A stretch of 64,000 nucleotides of DNA from an uncultured Chitinophaga sp. GTDB taxonomy: Bacteria > Bacteroidota > Bacteroidia > Chitinophagales > Chitinophagaceae. The DNA lies in NCBI RefSeq assembly GCF_937874145.1, contig NZ_CALNBI010000433.1, forward strand, positions 1-64,000, read 5' to 3'. The notes beneath the pieces were generated by a model. The model did no database searches. It was not told the DNA's origin and saw only the letters and a program-made list of their open reading frames with translations. This document shows positions 25,297 through 36,573 of this stretch, one piece after another. The position numbers and the translations under genes are program-made. Numbering within the stretch: the stretch's first letter is position 1; every line of letters begins with the position of its first letter.

Positions 25297-25980
25297 TTAT
25301 TTCTGACCAGCTTCGTTTTTCGCTTCAGATTTCATTTTATCGTTAGCGAAGATCGAGAATTCCACACGACGGTTTTTAGCGCGGTTGGCTTCGCTGTCGT
25401 TGGGGAATTTAGGCTGGGTCTCGCCGTACCAGAAGGTTTGCACGCGGTTAGCGGAAACGCCCCGGCCAACGAGGTAGTTGGCTACGGATTTTGCCCGGCG
25501 CTCGGACAGGCCGTAGTTATAGGAATCTGAACCGGTATCGTCGGTGTGGCCTTCCACACGAACGTGGGTATCCGGGTATTTGTTCAGCACTTGCGCGAGC
25601 TCCTGGATGTTGCTCTGAGCGGTGGAAGTGAGGTCGGATTTATCGAATCCGAAAAGCACGCCGGAATCGAAGGTTACGTTGATACCTTCACCTACGCGTT
25701 CTACGGTGGCGTTGGGCACTTCGTTCTTGATTTCTTCTGCCTGCTTGTCCATTTTCTTACCGATCAGTACACCTGCGGTACCGCCTACGGCTGCACCGAT
25801 GATGGCGCCAAGGGCAGTGTTACCTGCTGCTTTACCGATTACTGCGCCGGCAGCTGCGCCGCCGCCAGTACCGATCACGGCTCCTTTTTTAGTATTGTCC
25901 ATGCTCTGCCACGTGCTGCAGGAGCTAAAAACAAGAATACCTGCCATCGCTATCGCCACAAATGCATTCATTCTTTTCAT
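25297..25980 (-). CDS. OmpA-family peptidoglycan-binding lipoprotein
   Basis: This 227-aa protein has a lipobox FSSC (Cys21). A glycine-zipper stretch of about 45 residues follows (GTGGGAAAGAVIGKAAG and on, about 37-76), likely membrane-inserting. The C-terminal OmpA-like domain (about 105-215) has the peptidoglycan-binding pattern NYGLSERRAKSVANYL and NRRVEF. It should tether the outer membrane to peptidoglycan. It stands alone, with its own terminator. Confidence 0.93.
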   Translation of the reverse strand: MKRMNAFVAIAMAGILVFSSCSTWQSMDNTKKGAVIGTGGGAAAGAVIGKAAGNTALGAIIGAAVGGTAGVLIGKKMDKQAEEIKNEVPNATVERVGEGINVTFDSGVLFGFDKSDLTSTAQSNIQELAQVLNKYPDTHVRVEGHTDDTGSDSYNYGLSERRAKSVANYLVGRGVSANRVQTFWYGETQPKFPNDSEANRAKNRRVEFSIFANDKMKSEAKNEAGQK

Positions 25981-26116
25981 CTTGGTTAAGTTTTATTGGT
26001 TTGAGTGTGCTAGCTAAATCAAAATCTTTGCCAACAATTTTTTACTGCTGGTAATTTTTTGTGTATCAATGCATAAGGGATAACGGTTATGTAGATATAG
26101 CGTAATTCCCGATTCG

Positions 26117-26686
26117 TTACTTCCCGAACAAACCGCCGAGCAAGCCGCCGAGGCCACCGCTGCTTTGTTGTTGTTTGGCGCCGTTGGAGATCATGGCCGT
26201 GAGGTCCTGCATGTCTACATCGCCGTCGCCGTCTTTATCCAGTCCGAATTTACCGAGCAGGCCGCCGAGGTTGAGCCCGCTGGCGGAACCGCCGGTGAGG
26301 GAACCGATGATGCTGTCGAGGGAAAAAGAACTATCGCCGGGGTCGTTGGTTTTCTTCACGAGGGAGCCCAGTACCGAGGGGATGAGGGAGCCCGCGAGCG
26401 AAGCTGCCGCGCCGCTGTTGAGGTTGAATTTGTCCATAAGGTTCTTGATGAAATTCCCCTGGATGCCGTTCACCAGCGGATTGGCGCCATCGGGGGCGCT
26501 GCTGCCGTTGAAGAGGCCCATTACTTCCTTCACGTTGCCATTTGCCAGGGCGGATTGCAGGCCCTCGGCGATGGAGTGGGAAGCTTCGCCGATCACGGCA
26601 TCATTTTGTTCGTTGGGCACGGCAGGGTTGGCAACCACTGTTTCCTGCGCATTTTCGCGGACCAGTTGGACTAATTGATCTAACAT
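26117..26686 (-). CDS. DUF937-like protein with a calcium-binding loop
   Basis: This 189-aa soluble protein is rich in glycine, leucine and serine. The first ~110 residues are helical and resemble the DUF937/YidB-like family. Near residue 160, DKDGDGDVDMQDL matches an EF-hand or dockerin-type calcium loop, and the end is a glycine-rich GGLGGLLGGLFGK. The ATG at 26686 is chosen because the 29 extra codons upstream look non-coding and hold a perfect TACAATATTGTA palindrome (26711-26722). The function is unknown. Confidence 0.75.
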   Translation of the reverse strand: MLDQLVQLVRENAQETVVANPAVPNEQNDAVIGEASHSIAEGLQSALANGNVKEVMGLFNGSSAPDGANPLVNGIQGNFIKNLMDKFNLNSGAAASLAGSLIPSVLGSLVKKTNDPGDSSFSLDSIIGSLTGGSASGLNLGGLLGKFGLDKDGDGDVDMQDLTAMISNGAKQQQSSGGLGGLLGGLFGK

Positions 26687-26820
26687 TTTGTGAAGTTTAG
26701 GGTGGATAAATACAATATTGTAACCCGATAGATTCAGGACGTGTGCAGGATTAATAACATTTCCCTTCCGCAAATTGTTGCGAAAGTAAAATGCCCCGGC
26801 CTGGGGACGACAGCCGAAAA

Positions 26821-27897
26821 TTACATGCCCAGCTGGTCGCCGGTCTTCATCTTCTCGGCGTTTTCAGCGAACTGAAGCGCCTGCACCATTTCATCGATGT
26901 CGCCGTTCATGAACGCGTCGAGGTTGTAGACGGTCATACCGATGCGGTGGTCCGTCACGCGGCCCTGGGGGAAATTGTAGGTCCGGATTTTCGCGGAGCG
27001 GTCGCCCGTGGAAACCAGGGATTTACGTTGCGAAGCGATCGCGTCTTCATGCTTGCGCACCGCCGCTTCGTAAATGCGGGTCCGGAGCATGCGCATGGCG
27101 ATATCGCGGTTGGAGTGCTGGCTGCGGCCTTCCTGGCATTCCACCACCACACCGGTGGGAACGTGGGTCAGGCGTACGGCGGACTCCGTTTTATTTACGT
27201 GCTGGCCACCCGCGCCGGAAGAGCGGAAAGTGTCCATTTTGATATCGGCGTCGCGGATTTCCACGTCCACTTCTTCCGCTTCGGGCAGTACGGCCACGGT
27301 GGCGGCGGAGGTATGGACACGGCCGGAGGCCTCGGTGGCGGGAACGCGCTGAACGCGGTGAACGCCGGATTCGAATTTGAGGGTACCGTATACGTCATCG
27401 CCGGACACTTCCACGACTACTTCCTTGTAGCCGCCTGCGCCGCCGGCGTTTTCGTTCATGATAGAAGTTTTCCAGCCTTTGATCTCGCAATAACGGAGGT
27501 ACATGCGGAGCAGGTCGCCGGCGAAAAGCGCGGCTTCGTCGCCCCCGGTGCCGCCACGGATCTCGAGGATGGCGTTCTTCTCGTCCTGCGGGTCTTTCGG
27601 GATCAGGAGGTTCCGGATATCGGCTTCCATCTGGTCTTTCTGTTCCGCGAGGCCTTCGGTTTCTTCCTTGGCCAGTTCGCGCATTTCCTCGTCGCCGCTG
27701 TCCAGCACTTCGCGGTTGAAGGCGATGGCTTCCAGCAGTTTGCGGTAAGCGTCGTAGGCCTTTACGATCTTTTCGAGCTGGCGGTATTCTTTGCTCAGCT
27801 TGCTGAATTGTTTGTTATCGCTCACCACTTCGGGGTTGGTCAGCGCCATGGAAACTTGTTCGTATCGGCCTTTAATGGCGTCGAGTTTATCTATCAT
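26821..27897 (-). CDS. prfA: Peptide chain release factor 1
   Basis: This 358-aa factor ends translation at UAA and UAG. VPATEASGR (around residue 187) holds the PxT tripeptide that reads the stop codon in RF1, which distinguishes it from RF2. GAGGQHVNKTES (around 230) holds the catalytic GGQ loop. Length and domain order are standard and there is no frameshift. The neighbours are functionally unrelated. Confidence 0.97.
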   Translation of the reverse strand: MIDKLDAIKGRYEQVSMALTNPEVVSDNKQFSKLSKEYRQLEKIVKAYDAYRKLLEAIAFNREVLDSGDEEMRELAKEETEGLAEQKDQMEADIRNLLIPKDPQDEKNAILEIRGGTGGDEAALFAGDLLRMYLRYCEIKGWKTSIMNENAGGAGGYKEVVVEVSGDDVYGTLKFESGVHRVQRVPATEASGRVHTSAATVAVLPEAEEVDVEIRDADIKMDTFRSSGAGGQHVNKTESAVRLTHVPTGVVVECQEGRSQHSNRDIAMRMLRTRIYEAAVRKHEDAIASQRKSLVSTGDRSAKIRTYNFPQGRVTDHRIGMTVYNLDAFMNGDIDEMVQALQFAENAEKMKTGDQLGM

Positions 27898-28066
27898 ATT
27901 CGGTTATCCGGATTAATTATCAGCAATTTCGGCGAAGGTTTGGCGTTATTACGCCATTATTATCCCTGCCTGCCTTGCCGGTTCGGGTTGCAAAATTACG
28001 TTTTTGCCGGTTATTTTAAGCGCTGGATGAGGGCCCTTCCGGCGAACATTCCCTAAATTCACCCTT

Positions 28067-29233
28067 ATGATCAAGATTACAGCAGACGATATATTTGACG
28101 GTAGAAAATTTCATGGCCCCGACCGGGCGTTGGTGCTGGACGATAACGCCACTGTTTCGGCGCTCGTTCCGCTCTCGTGGGTGGGGGAGGATTTTATCAG
28201 GGTGGAAGGGGTACTCAGCCCCGGTTTCATCAATACTCATTGCCATCTTGAGCTTTCGCACATGAAGGGCGCCATCCCCCCCGGCACCGGCCTCCCCGCC
28301 TTCCTGACGGCCGTCATGGAAAACAGGCAGCCCCCCGCCGCGGAAGTCCTCGCTTCGGCGATCGACTCCGCCGCCGAAGACATGCACGCCCGGGGGATCG
28401 TGGCCGTCGGCGATATCGCCAATACCGCCGCCACCGCCGCTGTCAAAATACGGACCGCCCAACAAACCGAATGGCGGACTTTCGTGGAATGCATGGGCGT
28501 GTCCGACCAGTTCGCCCCCCAGCGCCTGGAACACTCCCTGTCTGTGCTGGCCCAATTCCGCCAGCACAGCATCTCCGCCAACCTCGTCCCCCACGCCCCC
28601 TACTCCGTTTCACCCACATTGTTCCGCCTCATCAACGGCCTCCAGCATAACGATCTCATCTCCATCCATAACCAGGAATCCCAGGCTGAAAACGAATTGT
28701 TCCGGCACAAAACCGGCCCTTTCCTGGATTTTTACCGCCATTTCAACATGGACGCTTCCGGCATCGGGGGCGCCGGCCTCAACAGCCTGCCCGCTTACAT
28801 CGGGTATTTCGACAAAGCGCAAACCGTCCTCCTCGTCCATAACACATTCACCACCCGGGCCGACGTGGAATCCGCGCTTTCCCGCACCGGTGACACATAT
28901 TGGTGCCTCTGCCCCAACGCCAACCTGTACATCGAAGGCATGCTGCCCGACGTTCCCATGCTCATGGGCACGCCCGGCGCCAATATCACGCTGGGCACCG
29001 ACAGCCTCGCATCCAACCACCAGCTTTGCATCTGGAGCGAAATCACCACCCTTCGCGAGAAATTTCCTTCCATCCCCCTGGAAACCATGTTGCAATGGGC
29101 CACGCTCAACGGCGCGGAAGCCCTCGGGATTGCGGACCGCTTCGGCAGCTTCGAAAAAGGGAAATCTCCCGGCATTGTACAGATCGTAAATAACGAAGCC
29201 CGGCGACTCCATATGCAATCGCTTATTGTGTAG
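28067..29233 (+). CDS. Amidohydrolase-superfamily deaminase/hydrolase
   Basis: This 388-aa metal-dependent hydrolase has NTHCHLELSH (residues 56-65) with the paired metal histidines, HAPYS and HNQES as later metal/substrate segments, and LGTDSLASN with the catalytic Asp. It lies in the branch of chlorohydrolase, S-adenosylhomocysteine deaminase and aminofutalosine deaminase. The HLELSH text resembles aminofutalosine deaminases of the alternative menaquinone pathway, but no menaquinone gene is nearby, so that remains a guess. Its TAG stop forms the first three bases of the promoter box for the next gene. Confidence 0.85.
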   Translation: MIKITADDIFDGRKFHGPDRALVLDDNATVSALVPLSWVGEDFIRVEGVLSPGFINTHCHLELSHMKGAIPPGTGLPAFLTAVMENRQPPAAEVLASAIDSAAEDMHARGIVAVGDIANTAATAAVKIRTAQQTEWRTFVECMGVSDQFAPQRLEHSLSVLAQFRQHSISANLVPHAPYSVSPTLFRLINGLQHNDLISIHNQESQAENELFRHKTGPFLDFYRHFNMDASGIGGAGLNSLPAYIGYFDKAQTVLLVHNTFTTRADVESALSRTGDTYWCLCPNANLYIEGMLPDVPMLMGTPGANITLGTDSLASNHQLCIWSEITTLREKFPSIPLETMLQWATLNGAEALGIADRFGSFEKGKSPGIVQIVNNEARRLHMQSLIV

Positions 29234-29238
29234 ATTTG
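29231..29238 (+). promoter_or_regulatory. -7 promoter element of mscS (TAGATTTG)
   Basis: This exact TAnnTTTG match overlaps the stop codon of the preceding gene and ends 7 nt before the mscS-like ATG at 29246. No TTG was found at the expected upstream spacing. Confidence 0.45.
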
Positions 29239-29245
29239 CACCGCT

Positions 29246-30343
29246 ATGAACGAATTCCTGAACCAACATTTCCTCGAAAACTCCGTCCGCAACTACCTCA
29301 TCGTGGCGGGCATCATCCTTTTCATTTTCCTCATCCGGCGGTATCTGTCCAAAAGTCTCGCCGCAGGCCTCTACAAACTCATCCGGCACTGGTCGCCCGG
29401 CATCCAGCAGAACGCTTTTGTAGAGCTGCTGCTCAAACCGATCGAATATTTCCTGCTGATGACAGCCGTGATCATGGCCAGCAACCACCTCGTATTTCCC
29501 GAAGCGCTGAACATCGTGATATTCAACCGCGCCGTGGAGCCTTTCACGATGAAAATGCTCCTGGCGTTTGTGCTGAAGATCGTGCTGAGCATGACTTTCA
29601 TCATGATCCTGCTGCGCCTGATCGATTTCTTCGCGCTCATCCTCGAACAAAAAGCCGGCCTCACAAACGACAAAACCGACGACCAGTTCGTCATATTCTT
29701 CCGCGATTTCTTCAAAGCCATCGTGTACATCATCGGGGCGATGATCCTTATCAACATCCTTTTCGGAAAAGAACTGGTCAACAAGCTGGTAGCTGGTCTT
29801 GGCATCGGTGCGGCGGCCCTCGCACTCGCCGCCAAGGAAAGCATCGAGAACCTCATCGGTTCGTTCATCATCTTCTCCGACAAACCTTTCCGTGTAGGCG
29901 ACAGCGTTAAAGTTGACAATATAACCGGAACGGTGGAAAAGATCGGGCTGCGCAGCACGCGCATCCGCACGCTGGAGAAAACGTTCGTGACGGTGCCGAA
30001 TAAGAAAATGGTGGACAGCGTGCTGGACAACCTTTCGCTCCGCACGCAGCAGCGCGTGGCGCAGAAGCTGGAACTGTCGGGCGATACGCCTCCCGGCCCC
30101 GTGCTCGCCGTGGTGAAAGACATCCAGGCATATCTCGGCAAACAGCGCGAGGTGGAAGCTGGTTTCAACGTGAACCTGCACGATTTCGGGAAAGATTCCC
30201 TCATGCTGCAGATCATTTATATGACAAACATCCTCGAAGGCATACCGTACCTGGAATTGCGCGAACGCGTGAACCTGGAAATGCTCGCCATCCTGGAAAA
30301 ACATGGCGTCCGCCTGGCAACCAGGGAAGCCGGCGCCGCTTGA
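29246..30343 (+). CDS. MscS-family mechanosensitive channel
   Basis: This 365-aa inner-membrane channel opens under membrane tension during hypo-osmotic shock. It has about four transmembrane segments. The pore-lining TM3 is GLGIGAAALALAAKESIENLIG (about 190-211), with the Gly/Ala packing pattern of the family. The beta domain follows (KPFRVGDSVKVDNITGTVE), then a C-terminal alpha/beta domain. It is longer than E. coli MscS (286 aa) because of additional N-terminal helices. Confidence 0.93.
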   Translation: MNEFLNQHFLENSVRNYLIVAGIILFIFLIRRYLSKSLAAGLYKLIRHWSPGIQQNAFVELLLKPIEYFLLMTAVIMASNHLVFPEALNIVIFNRAVEPFTMKMLLAFVLKIVLSMTFIMILLRLIDFFALILEQKAGLTNDKTDDQFVIFFRDFFKAIVYIIGAMILINILFGKELVNKLVAGLGIGAAALALAAKESIENLIGSFIIFSDKPFRVGDSVKVDNITGTVEKIGLRSTRIRTLEKTFVTVPNKKMVDSVLDNLSLRTQQRVAQKLELSGDTPPGPVLAVVKDIQAYLGKQREVEAGFNVNLHDFGKDSLMLQIIYMTNILEGIPYLELRERVNLEMLAILEKHGVRLATREAGAA

Positions 30344-30356
30344 TGCCTGAATCAAT

Positions 30357-30394
30357 AAAAAATCCCCCCATGGCCAGGCCGCGGGGGGATTTTT
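30357..30394. terminator. Bidirectional terminator between mscS and the thioredoxin-fold gene
   Basis: ATCCCCCC (30362-30369) / GGGGGGAT (30383-30390) form the stem, with an A-run before and a T-run after. It can stop transcripts from both convergent genes. Confidence 0.85.
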
Positions 30395-30410
30395 CGTTCT
30401 ATGGAAATAT

Positions 30411-30899
30411 CTACTTCGCGTTCATTTTCATGAGAATCTGCGCCAGGTCGTCTTCCACGGTGTTCTGTGCAGCGCCGGCAATGCGGCCTTCTTCTTTCCC
30501 ATCGCGCATCACGAGGATGGCGGGAAATTTCTTCACTTTGTAACCATCGGCTTTGGCATCGCCGGTGGCGCCGGAACCATCAACAGCGTACATATGAATG
30601 CTTTCTTCCGGAACGCTGGACAGGATCATCACTTTATAGAACTCGGAAAGCAGCTTGCGGCTGGCTTCGTCGGAAGGGTTTACCAGGGCCACCAGCTGAA
30701 TTTTGTCCTTATTGGACTTGATATAATTAACCATGGTGGAGTTGGCGTTGTAGCGGTTGATACCGGTATGGAACCAGGCGTAGGAAGAATCGTTGACGAG
30801 CTGTTTCATATCGAACTTGCCTTTGAGCGGCTGACTCTGGGCCATGGTCACGGTTGACAGCAACAATCCGCATCCCAGTAAAATGGTTTGTAAACGCAT
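30411..30899 (-). CDS. Secreted thioredoxin-fold protein without a CxxC motif
   Basis: This 162-aa protein has a signal peptide ending TVTMAQ (about residue 21). The rest fits a thioredoxin fold. QLVALVNPSDEASRKLLSEFY occupies the position of the active-site strand and helix, and KKFPAILVMRDGKEEGRI carries the cis-proline and the following strands. The expected CxxC is replaced by NPSDEA, with no cysteine in the mature region, so it cannot be a redox thioredoxin. It starts 13 nt after the MerR-type gene and is probably co-transcribed. A periplasmic binding or chaperone role is a guess. Confidence 0.75.
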   Translation of the reverse strand: MRLQTILLGCGLLLSTVTMAQSQPLKGKFDMKQLVNDSSYAWFHTGINRYNANSTMVNYIKSNKDKIQLVALVNPSDEASRKLLSEFYKVMILSSVPEESIHMYAVDGSGATGDAKADGYKVKKFPAILVMRDGKEEGRIAGAAQNTVEDDLAQILMKMNAK

Positions 30900-30912
30900 A
30901 ATGTCCTATGTT

Positions 30913-31446
30913 TTATAATTGATCTTTTAACTCCGTTAAGAACGTCCTCACTTTTTCGAGGGACTTGACCATTTCGAAGTTGCGGGAAGCGATGCGCTTG
31001 TCTTCCCGGAGCTTCTGTTTGGCGCCTTCGATGGTGTACTTTCTTTCGCGCAGCAGGTGGTAGATGAGTTTGAGGTGCTGGATATCTTCTTGTCTGAAGA
31101 GGCGGTCTCCTTTCCGGTTTTTTTTCGGCTGGAGGATATCGAACTCATTTTCCCAGTAGCGGATGAGCGAGGTATTGACGCGGAACATACCGGCTACTTC
31201 GCTGATCGAATAGTACTGTTTGTCGAGGGTTAGTTTTTCCAGTTCCTGGATGACGTGCGGATCACCGGACAGCTCTTTAAGACTTTTGCGGCCCCGTTTT
31301 TTGCCCTTTACCGGAGCTTCGCCAGCAGGAAGCGGAGCTCCCGGCGCCGGAGGGGCGCCGTTTTCCAACCCGGGCTCGCCGGGCGCTGGCTGTTTTACGG
31401 TCGGGGGCTGCGGCGGGAGGCCGAATAAGTCCAGTTGCTGCATCAT
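30913..31446 (-). CDS. MerR-family transcriptional regulator
   Basis: This 177-aa regulator has an N-terminal ~60-residue proline/glycine-rich segment followed by KGKKRGRKS. The MerR winged helix lies around residues 77-145 (YYSISEVAGMFRVNTSLIRYWE, GDRLFRQEDIQHL), followed by a helical tail. No metal-binding cysteines are visible, so a metal sensor is unlikely. Similar proteins with QLDLFGLPP-type N-termini are widespread in Bacteroidota. Two ATGs (31446, 31443) are equally possible. It is followed closely by the CxxC-less thioredoxin-fold gene. Confidence 0.88.
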   Translation of the reverse strand: MMQQLDLFGLPPQPPTVKQPAPGEPGLENGAPPAPGAPLPAGEAPVKGKKRGRKSLKELSGDPHVIQELEKLTLDKQYYSISEVAGMFRVNTSLIRYWENEFDILQPKKNRKGDRLFRQEDIQHLKLIYHLLRERKYTIEGAKQKLREDKRIASRNFEMVKSLEKVRTFLTELKDQL

Positions 31447-31541
31447 AACCGAAACTAATTGATAATGAAAAAGATTACGGATACAATATTACGGAATCCA
31501 TCCCATGAACTGAACCGCCATTTCCTTCAATAATCATTCCA

Positions 31542-32513
31542 TTAATCGAAAGACTGGTTGCCGGAGCGGGCGATCTTCAGCATGCGGTCGAACTCCTCGG
31601 GAGTAAGATCATTATAAAAGAAGTAGACCGGATCCACTTTCACGCCGTTCTTCATCACTTCGTAATGGCAGTGCGGGCCGGTGGATTTACCGGTGCTGCC
31701 CACCCATCCGAGGATGTCGCCGCGCTTGACGGACTGCCCGCGCTTGGCTTTGATGCGCACCATGTGGCCGTAAAGGGATTTGTAACCATATCCGTGGTTC
31801 ACCACCACGTGGTTGCCGTATCCGACGTCGCTGAGGCTGGCTTCTTCGATGACGCCGTCGCCGGTAGCGTAGATCGGCGTGCCGGAAGGAGCGGTGAAGT
31901 CGAGGCCGGAGTGGAATTTCACGGTTTTATAGATGGGGTCGATGCGGTAACCGAAGCCGGACGCGATCCGGTCGAGGTCTTTGTTCGCCACCGGCTGAAT
32001 GGCGGGGATCGACGCGAGCATTTTTTGTTTGTTCTTGATAAGATCTTCGATCTGGAGGTAGGATTTTTCCTGGAGCGCCACGCGGGAGGCGATTTCGCCC
32101 AGCAATTTGCGCGTAGCGGCGATGATCTCGCTTTCGGGTTTGACGGAAAGGGCCAGGTTTTCTTTCGTCTTCTCGTCTTGTCCGGCCCTCACGCTATCAG
32201 GGATGGGGGCCGCTTCGAAGATGACGCGGTAGATTTCGTTGTCGCGGTGCTGGAGCTCGCCGAGCTGGGATTTGAGTTCCTTTACCTGGTCTTGCAGGTT
32301 GCCGTATTCTTCCTGCATGTTATCCAGGTCGCGGCGGAGCATCGTTTCCTTCGGGGAATCGAGGAAGCGGTAGGAAACGGTGAGGAACAGGATGCCGGTC
32401 ACGATGGCGGCCGACAGGAAGCCGAGGATCCGGAGGATTTTCACCTTCACGGACACTACGAGCTTTTCGTATTTCAGCGTTTGAGTGTTATAAAAATACT
32501 TGACTTTCTTCAT
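31542..32513 (-). CDS. M23-family (LytM-type) peptidoglycan endopeptidase
   Basis: This 323-aa protein has an N-terminal transmembrane anchor (about residues 27-48). A periplasmic coiled coil follows (about 55-98) and then a C-terminal LytM domain. The zinc ligands are present: H201 and D205 in HSGLDF, and H283 in HCHYE (H281 is the paired catalytic His). It therefore looks catalytically competent, unlike EnvC-type activators. It should cut cross-links in peptidoglycan near the inner membrane. It is divergent from alaS across 293 nt. Confidence 0.93.
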   Translation of the reverse strand: MKKVKYFYNTQTLKYEKLVVSVKVKILRILGFLSAAIVTGILFLTVSYRFLDSPKETMLRRDLDNMQEEYGNLQDQVKELKSQLGELQHRDNEIYRVIFEAAPIPDSVRAGQDEKTKENLALSVKPESEIIAATRKLLGEIASRVALQEKSYLQIEDLIKNKQKMLASIPAIQPVANKDLDRIASGFGYRIDPIYKTVKFHSGLDFTAPSGTPIYATGDGVIEEASLSDVGYGNHVVVNHGYGYKSLYGHMVRIKAKRGQSVKRGDILGWVGSTGKSTGPHCHYEVMKNGVKVDPVYFFYNDLTPEEFDRMLKIARSGNQSFD

Positions 32514-32633
32514 GCACCTTTAAGGGTTGATAGCAGCGAACCATAGAACGCCCCCCGTTAAAATTTATTATGAGCCTGACCAGGCCCGGTTTTTCCCCGG
32601 AAAATGGCGATTAGCTAGTTATGATTATTTCGA

Positions 32634-32641
32634 TATTTTTG
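32634..32641 (+). promoter_or_regulatory. -7 promoter element of alaS (TATTTTTG)
   Basis: This exact TAnnTTTG match lies about 165 nt before the alaS ATG, which would give alaS a much longer leader than the other genes in the window. Confidence 0.5.
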
Positions 32642-32649
32642 CACCGCAT

Positions 32650-32806
32650 TCCACCTTGCGCTTAAAAATTGAAAGGGTTTTTGCCGTGGGTCCGCAAACC
32701 TAAGCGAAATAGGCTAAAACGTCAACCTTTTGAACAAATTAACACCAATTTCAGGACGGATGCAATTATAACTATAAAATCAGATATTAATACCGACTAA
32801 TATTTT
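32650..32806 (+). promoter_or_regulatory. Long alaS leader with mutually exclusive hairpins
   Basis: Two hairpins compete for the same bases. GGTTT(TT)GC (32676-32684) pairs with GCAAACC (32694-32700). Alternatively AAAGGGTT (32672-32679) pairs with AACCTTT (32724-32730, one bulge). Alternative structures in a synthetase leader suggest attenuation or protein binding. This is inference from folding by eye, and I recognise no known riboswitch class. Confidence 0.35.
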
Positions 32807-35419
<2,613 letters not shown>

Positions 35420-35423
35420 ATAG

Positions 35424-35450
35424 AAAGGCTCCTCCGGGAGCCTTTTTTTT
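35424..35450 (+). terminator. Intrinsic terminator of alaS
   Basis: AGGCTCC (35426-35432) / GGAGCCT (35437-35443) form a stem with a 4-nt loop, followed by eight T. Confidence 0.93.
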
Positions 35451-35507
35451 AACATTCCCTTATCGTCCCCTGCCCTTTTTTAACATTTTTTTACCCGCTC
35501 CCGCGCT

Positions 35508-35515
35508 TACATTTG
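35508..35515 (+). promoter_or_regulatory. -7 promoter element of the PDZ-protein gene (TACATTTG)
   Basis: This exact TAnnTTTG match lies 26 nt before the ATG at 35542. Confidence 0.5.
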
Positions 35516-35541
35516 CCCTGTCACAAAAACACCGACGACAT

Positions 35542-36504
35542 ATGCGCAAACTTCTTTTTTCCGGCAGCTCGCTTCTCCTCGCCTTTACCCTGGCTTCGAC
35601 CGCGGTATCCGCCCAGGACGCCCGTAGCCAGAAGCTGGGAGAATACGATGAAATCATCATCAAGCGTAAAGGCGAAGCAAAAGACGCGAAAGTGACGGTT
35701 GAGATCAAAGACGGCGAAGTGCTCGTAGACGGCAAGCCCATCCGCGATTACCAGGGAGAGAATATCTCTGTAAAACGCCGCGTCGTTACGCCCCGCAACG
35801 GCAATTTCCCGGACGAAGCGCCGGCTTTCTCATTTGAAAACGACATCCGGCCCGGTCCGGCGGTTTTAGGCGTGATCACGGAGAAATCATCCGCTGAAGG
35901 CGCAACGGTTACGGAAGTAGCCGAAAACAGCGCGGCGGCCAAAGCAGGCCTCAAAACCGGCGACGTGATCACCAAAATCAACGACACGAAGATCACCGAG
36001 CCCCAGGAGCTGTTCGAAACCATCGGCAAACTCCAGCCCGGCAACGAAGTGACCGTAACCTATTTACGCGATAAAAAAGAACAGAAAGCCAAAGCCACCC
36101 TCATGCCGCGCAATAGCGCCGAAGACGAGATGCGGGGCCGCCGCTTCCGGACGCCGCGCATGCCCGACGAGCCCCGGACATTCACCATGCCCCGCGGCTT
36201 CGACGAGCTCTTCAACCCGAACGCCCAACCCAAACTGGGCCTCCAGGTGCAAGACCGTGAAGAAAACGACGGCGCCACCGTACAGTCCGTGGAACCGGGC
36301 TCAACGGCAGAGAAAGCGGGCTTCAAAAACGGCGATATCATCCTTTCCTTAGACGGAAAACCGGTGAAAAACGCCCGCGAAGTTTCCACAGGATACCGCG
36401 AAGCGAAAGATAAATCCACCCTCACGTTCGGTATCCGCCGCAACGGCAAATCCGAGACGCTGACGGTGAAAGTGCCGCGCAAGCTGCGCTCCGAAAATTT
36501 GTAA
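35542..36504 (+). CDS. Secreted two-PDZ-domain protein without protease domain
   Basis: This 320-aa protein has a signal peptide (about 1-24, ending AVSA). PDZ domain 1 spans about residues 105-195 (GVITEKSSAEGATVTEVAEN, AAAKAGLKTGDVITKIND) and PDZ domain 2 about 228-312 (GLQVQDREENDGATVQSV, AEKAGFKNGDIILSLDG). The two are separated by an Arg/Pro-rich linker. It looks like the regulatory half of a DegP/HtrA protease, but no trypsin-like Ser-His-Asp domain is present. It probably works as a periplasmic adaptor or scaffold. It is monocistronic, with its own promoter and terminator. Confidence 0.85.
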   Translation: MRKLLFSGSSLLLAFTLASTAVSAQDARSQKLGEYDEIIIKRKGEAKDAKVTVEIKDGEVLVDGKPIRDYQGENISVKRRVVTPRNGNFPDEAPAFSFENDIRPGPAVLGVITEKSSAEGATVTEVAENSAAAKAGLKTGDVITKINDTKITEPQELFETIGKLQPGNEVTVTYLRDKKEQKAKATLMPRNSAEDEMRGRRFRTPRMPDEPRTFTMPRGFDELFNPNAQPKLGLQVQDREENDGATVQSVEPGSTAEKAGFKNGDIILSLDGKPVKNAREVSTGYREAKDKSTLTFGIRRNGKSETLTVKVPRKLRSENL

Positions 36505-36545
36505 ACAGTAAGGCAGATATAGTTTAAGTGTAAAGCAAAGAGAAG

Positions 36546-36572
36546 CGGCCCGGGTTCATCCCGGGCCGTTTT
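36546..36572 (+). terminator. Intrinsic terminator of the PDZ-protein gene
   Basis: CGGCCCGGG (36546-36554) / CCCGGGCCG (36560-36568) form a perfect 9-bp stem, followed by TTTTATT. Confidence 0.88.
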
Positions 36573-36573
36573 A

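Noticed and set aside
32650..32806. Known riboswitch or T-box in the alaS leader
   Set aside because: I see no T-box sequence, specifier loop or familiar aptamer core; only generic alternative stems are supported.
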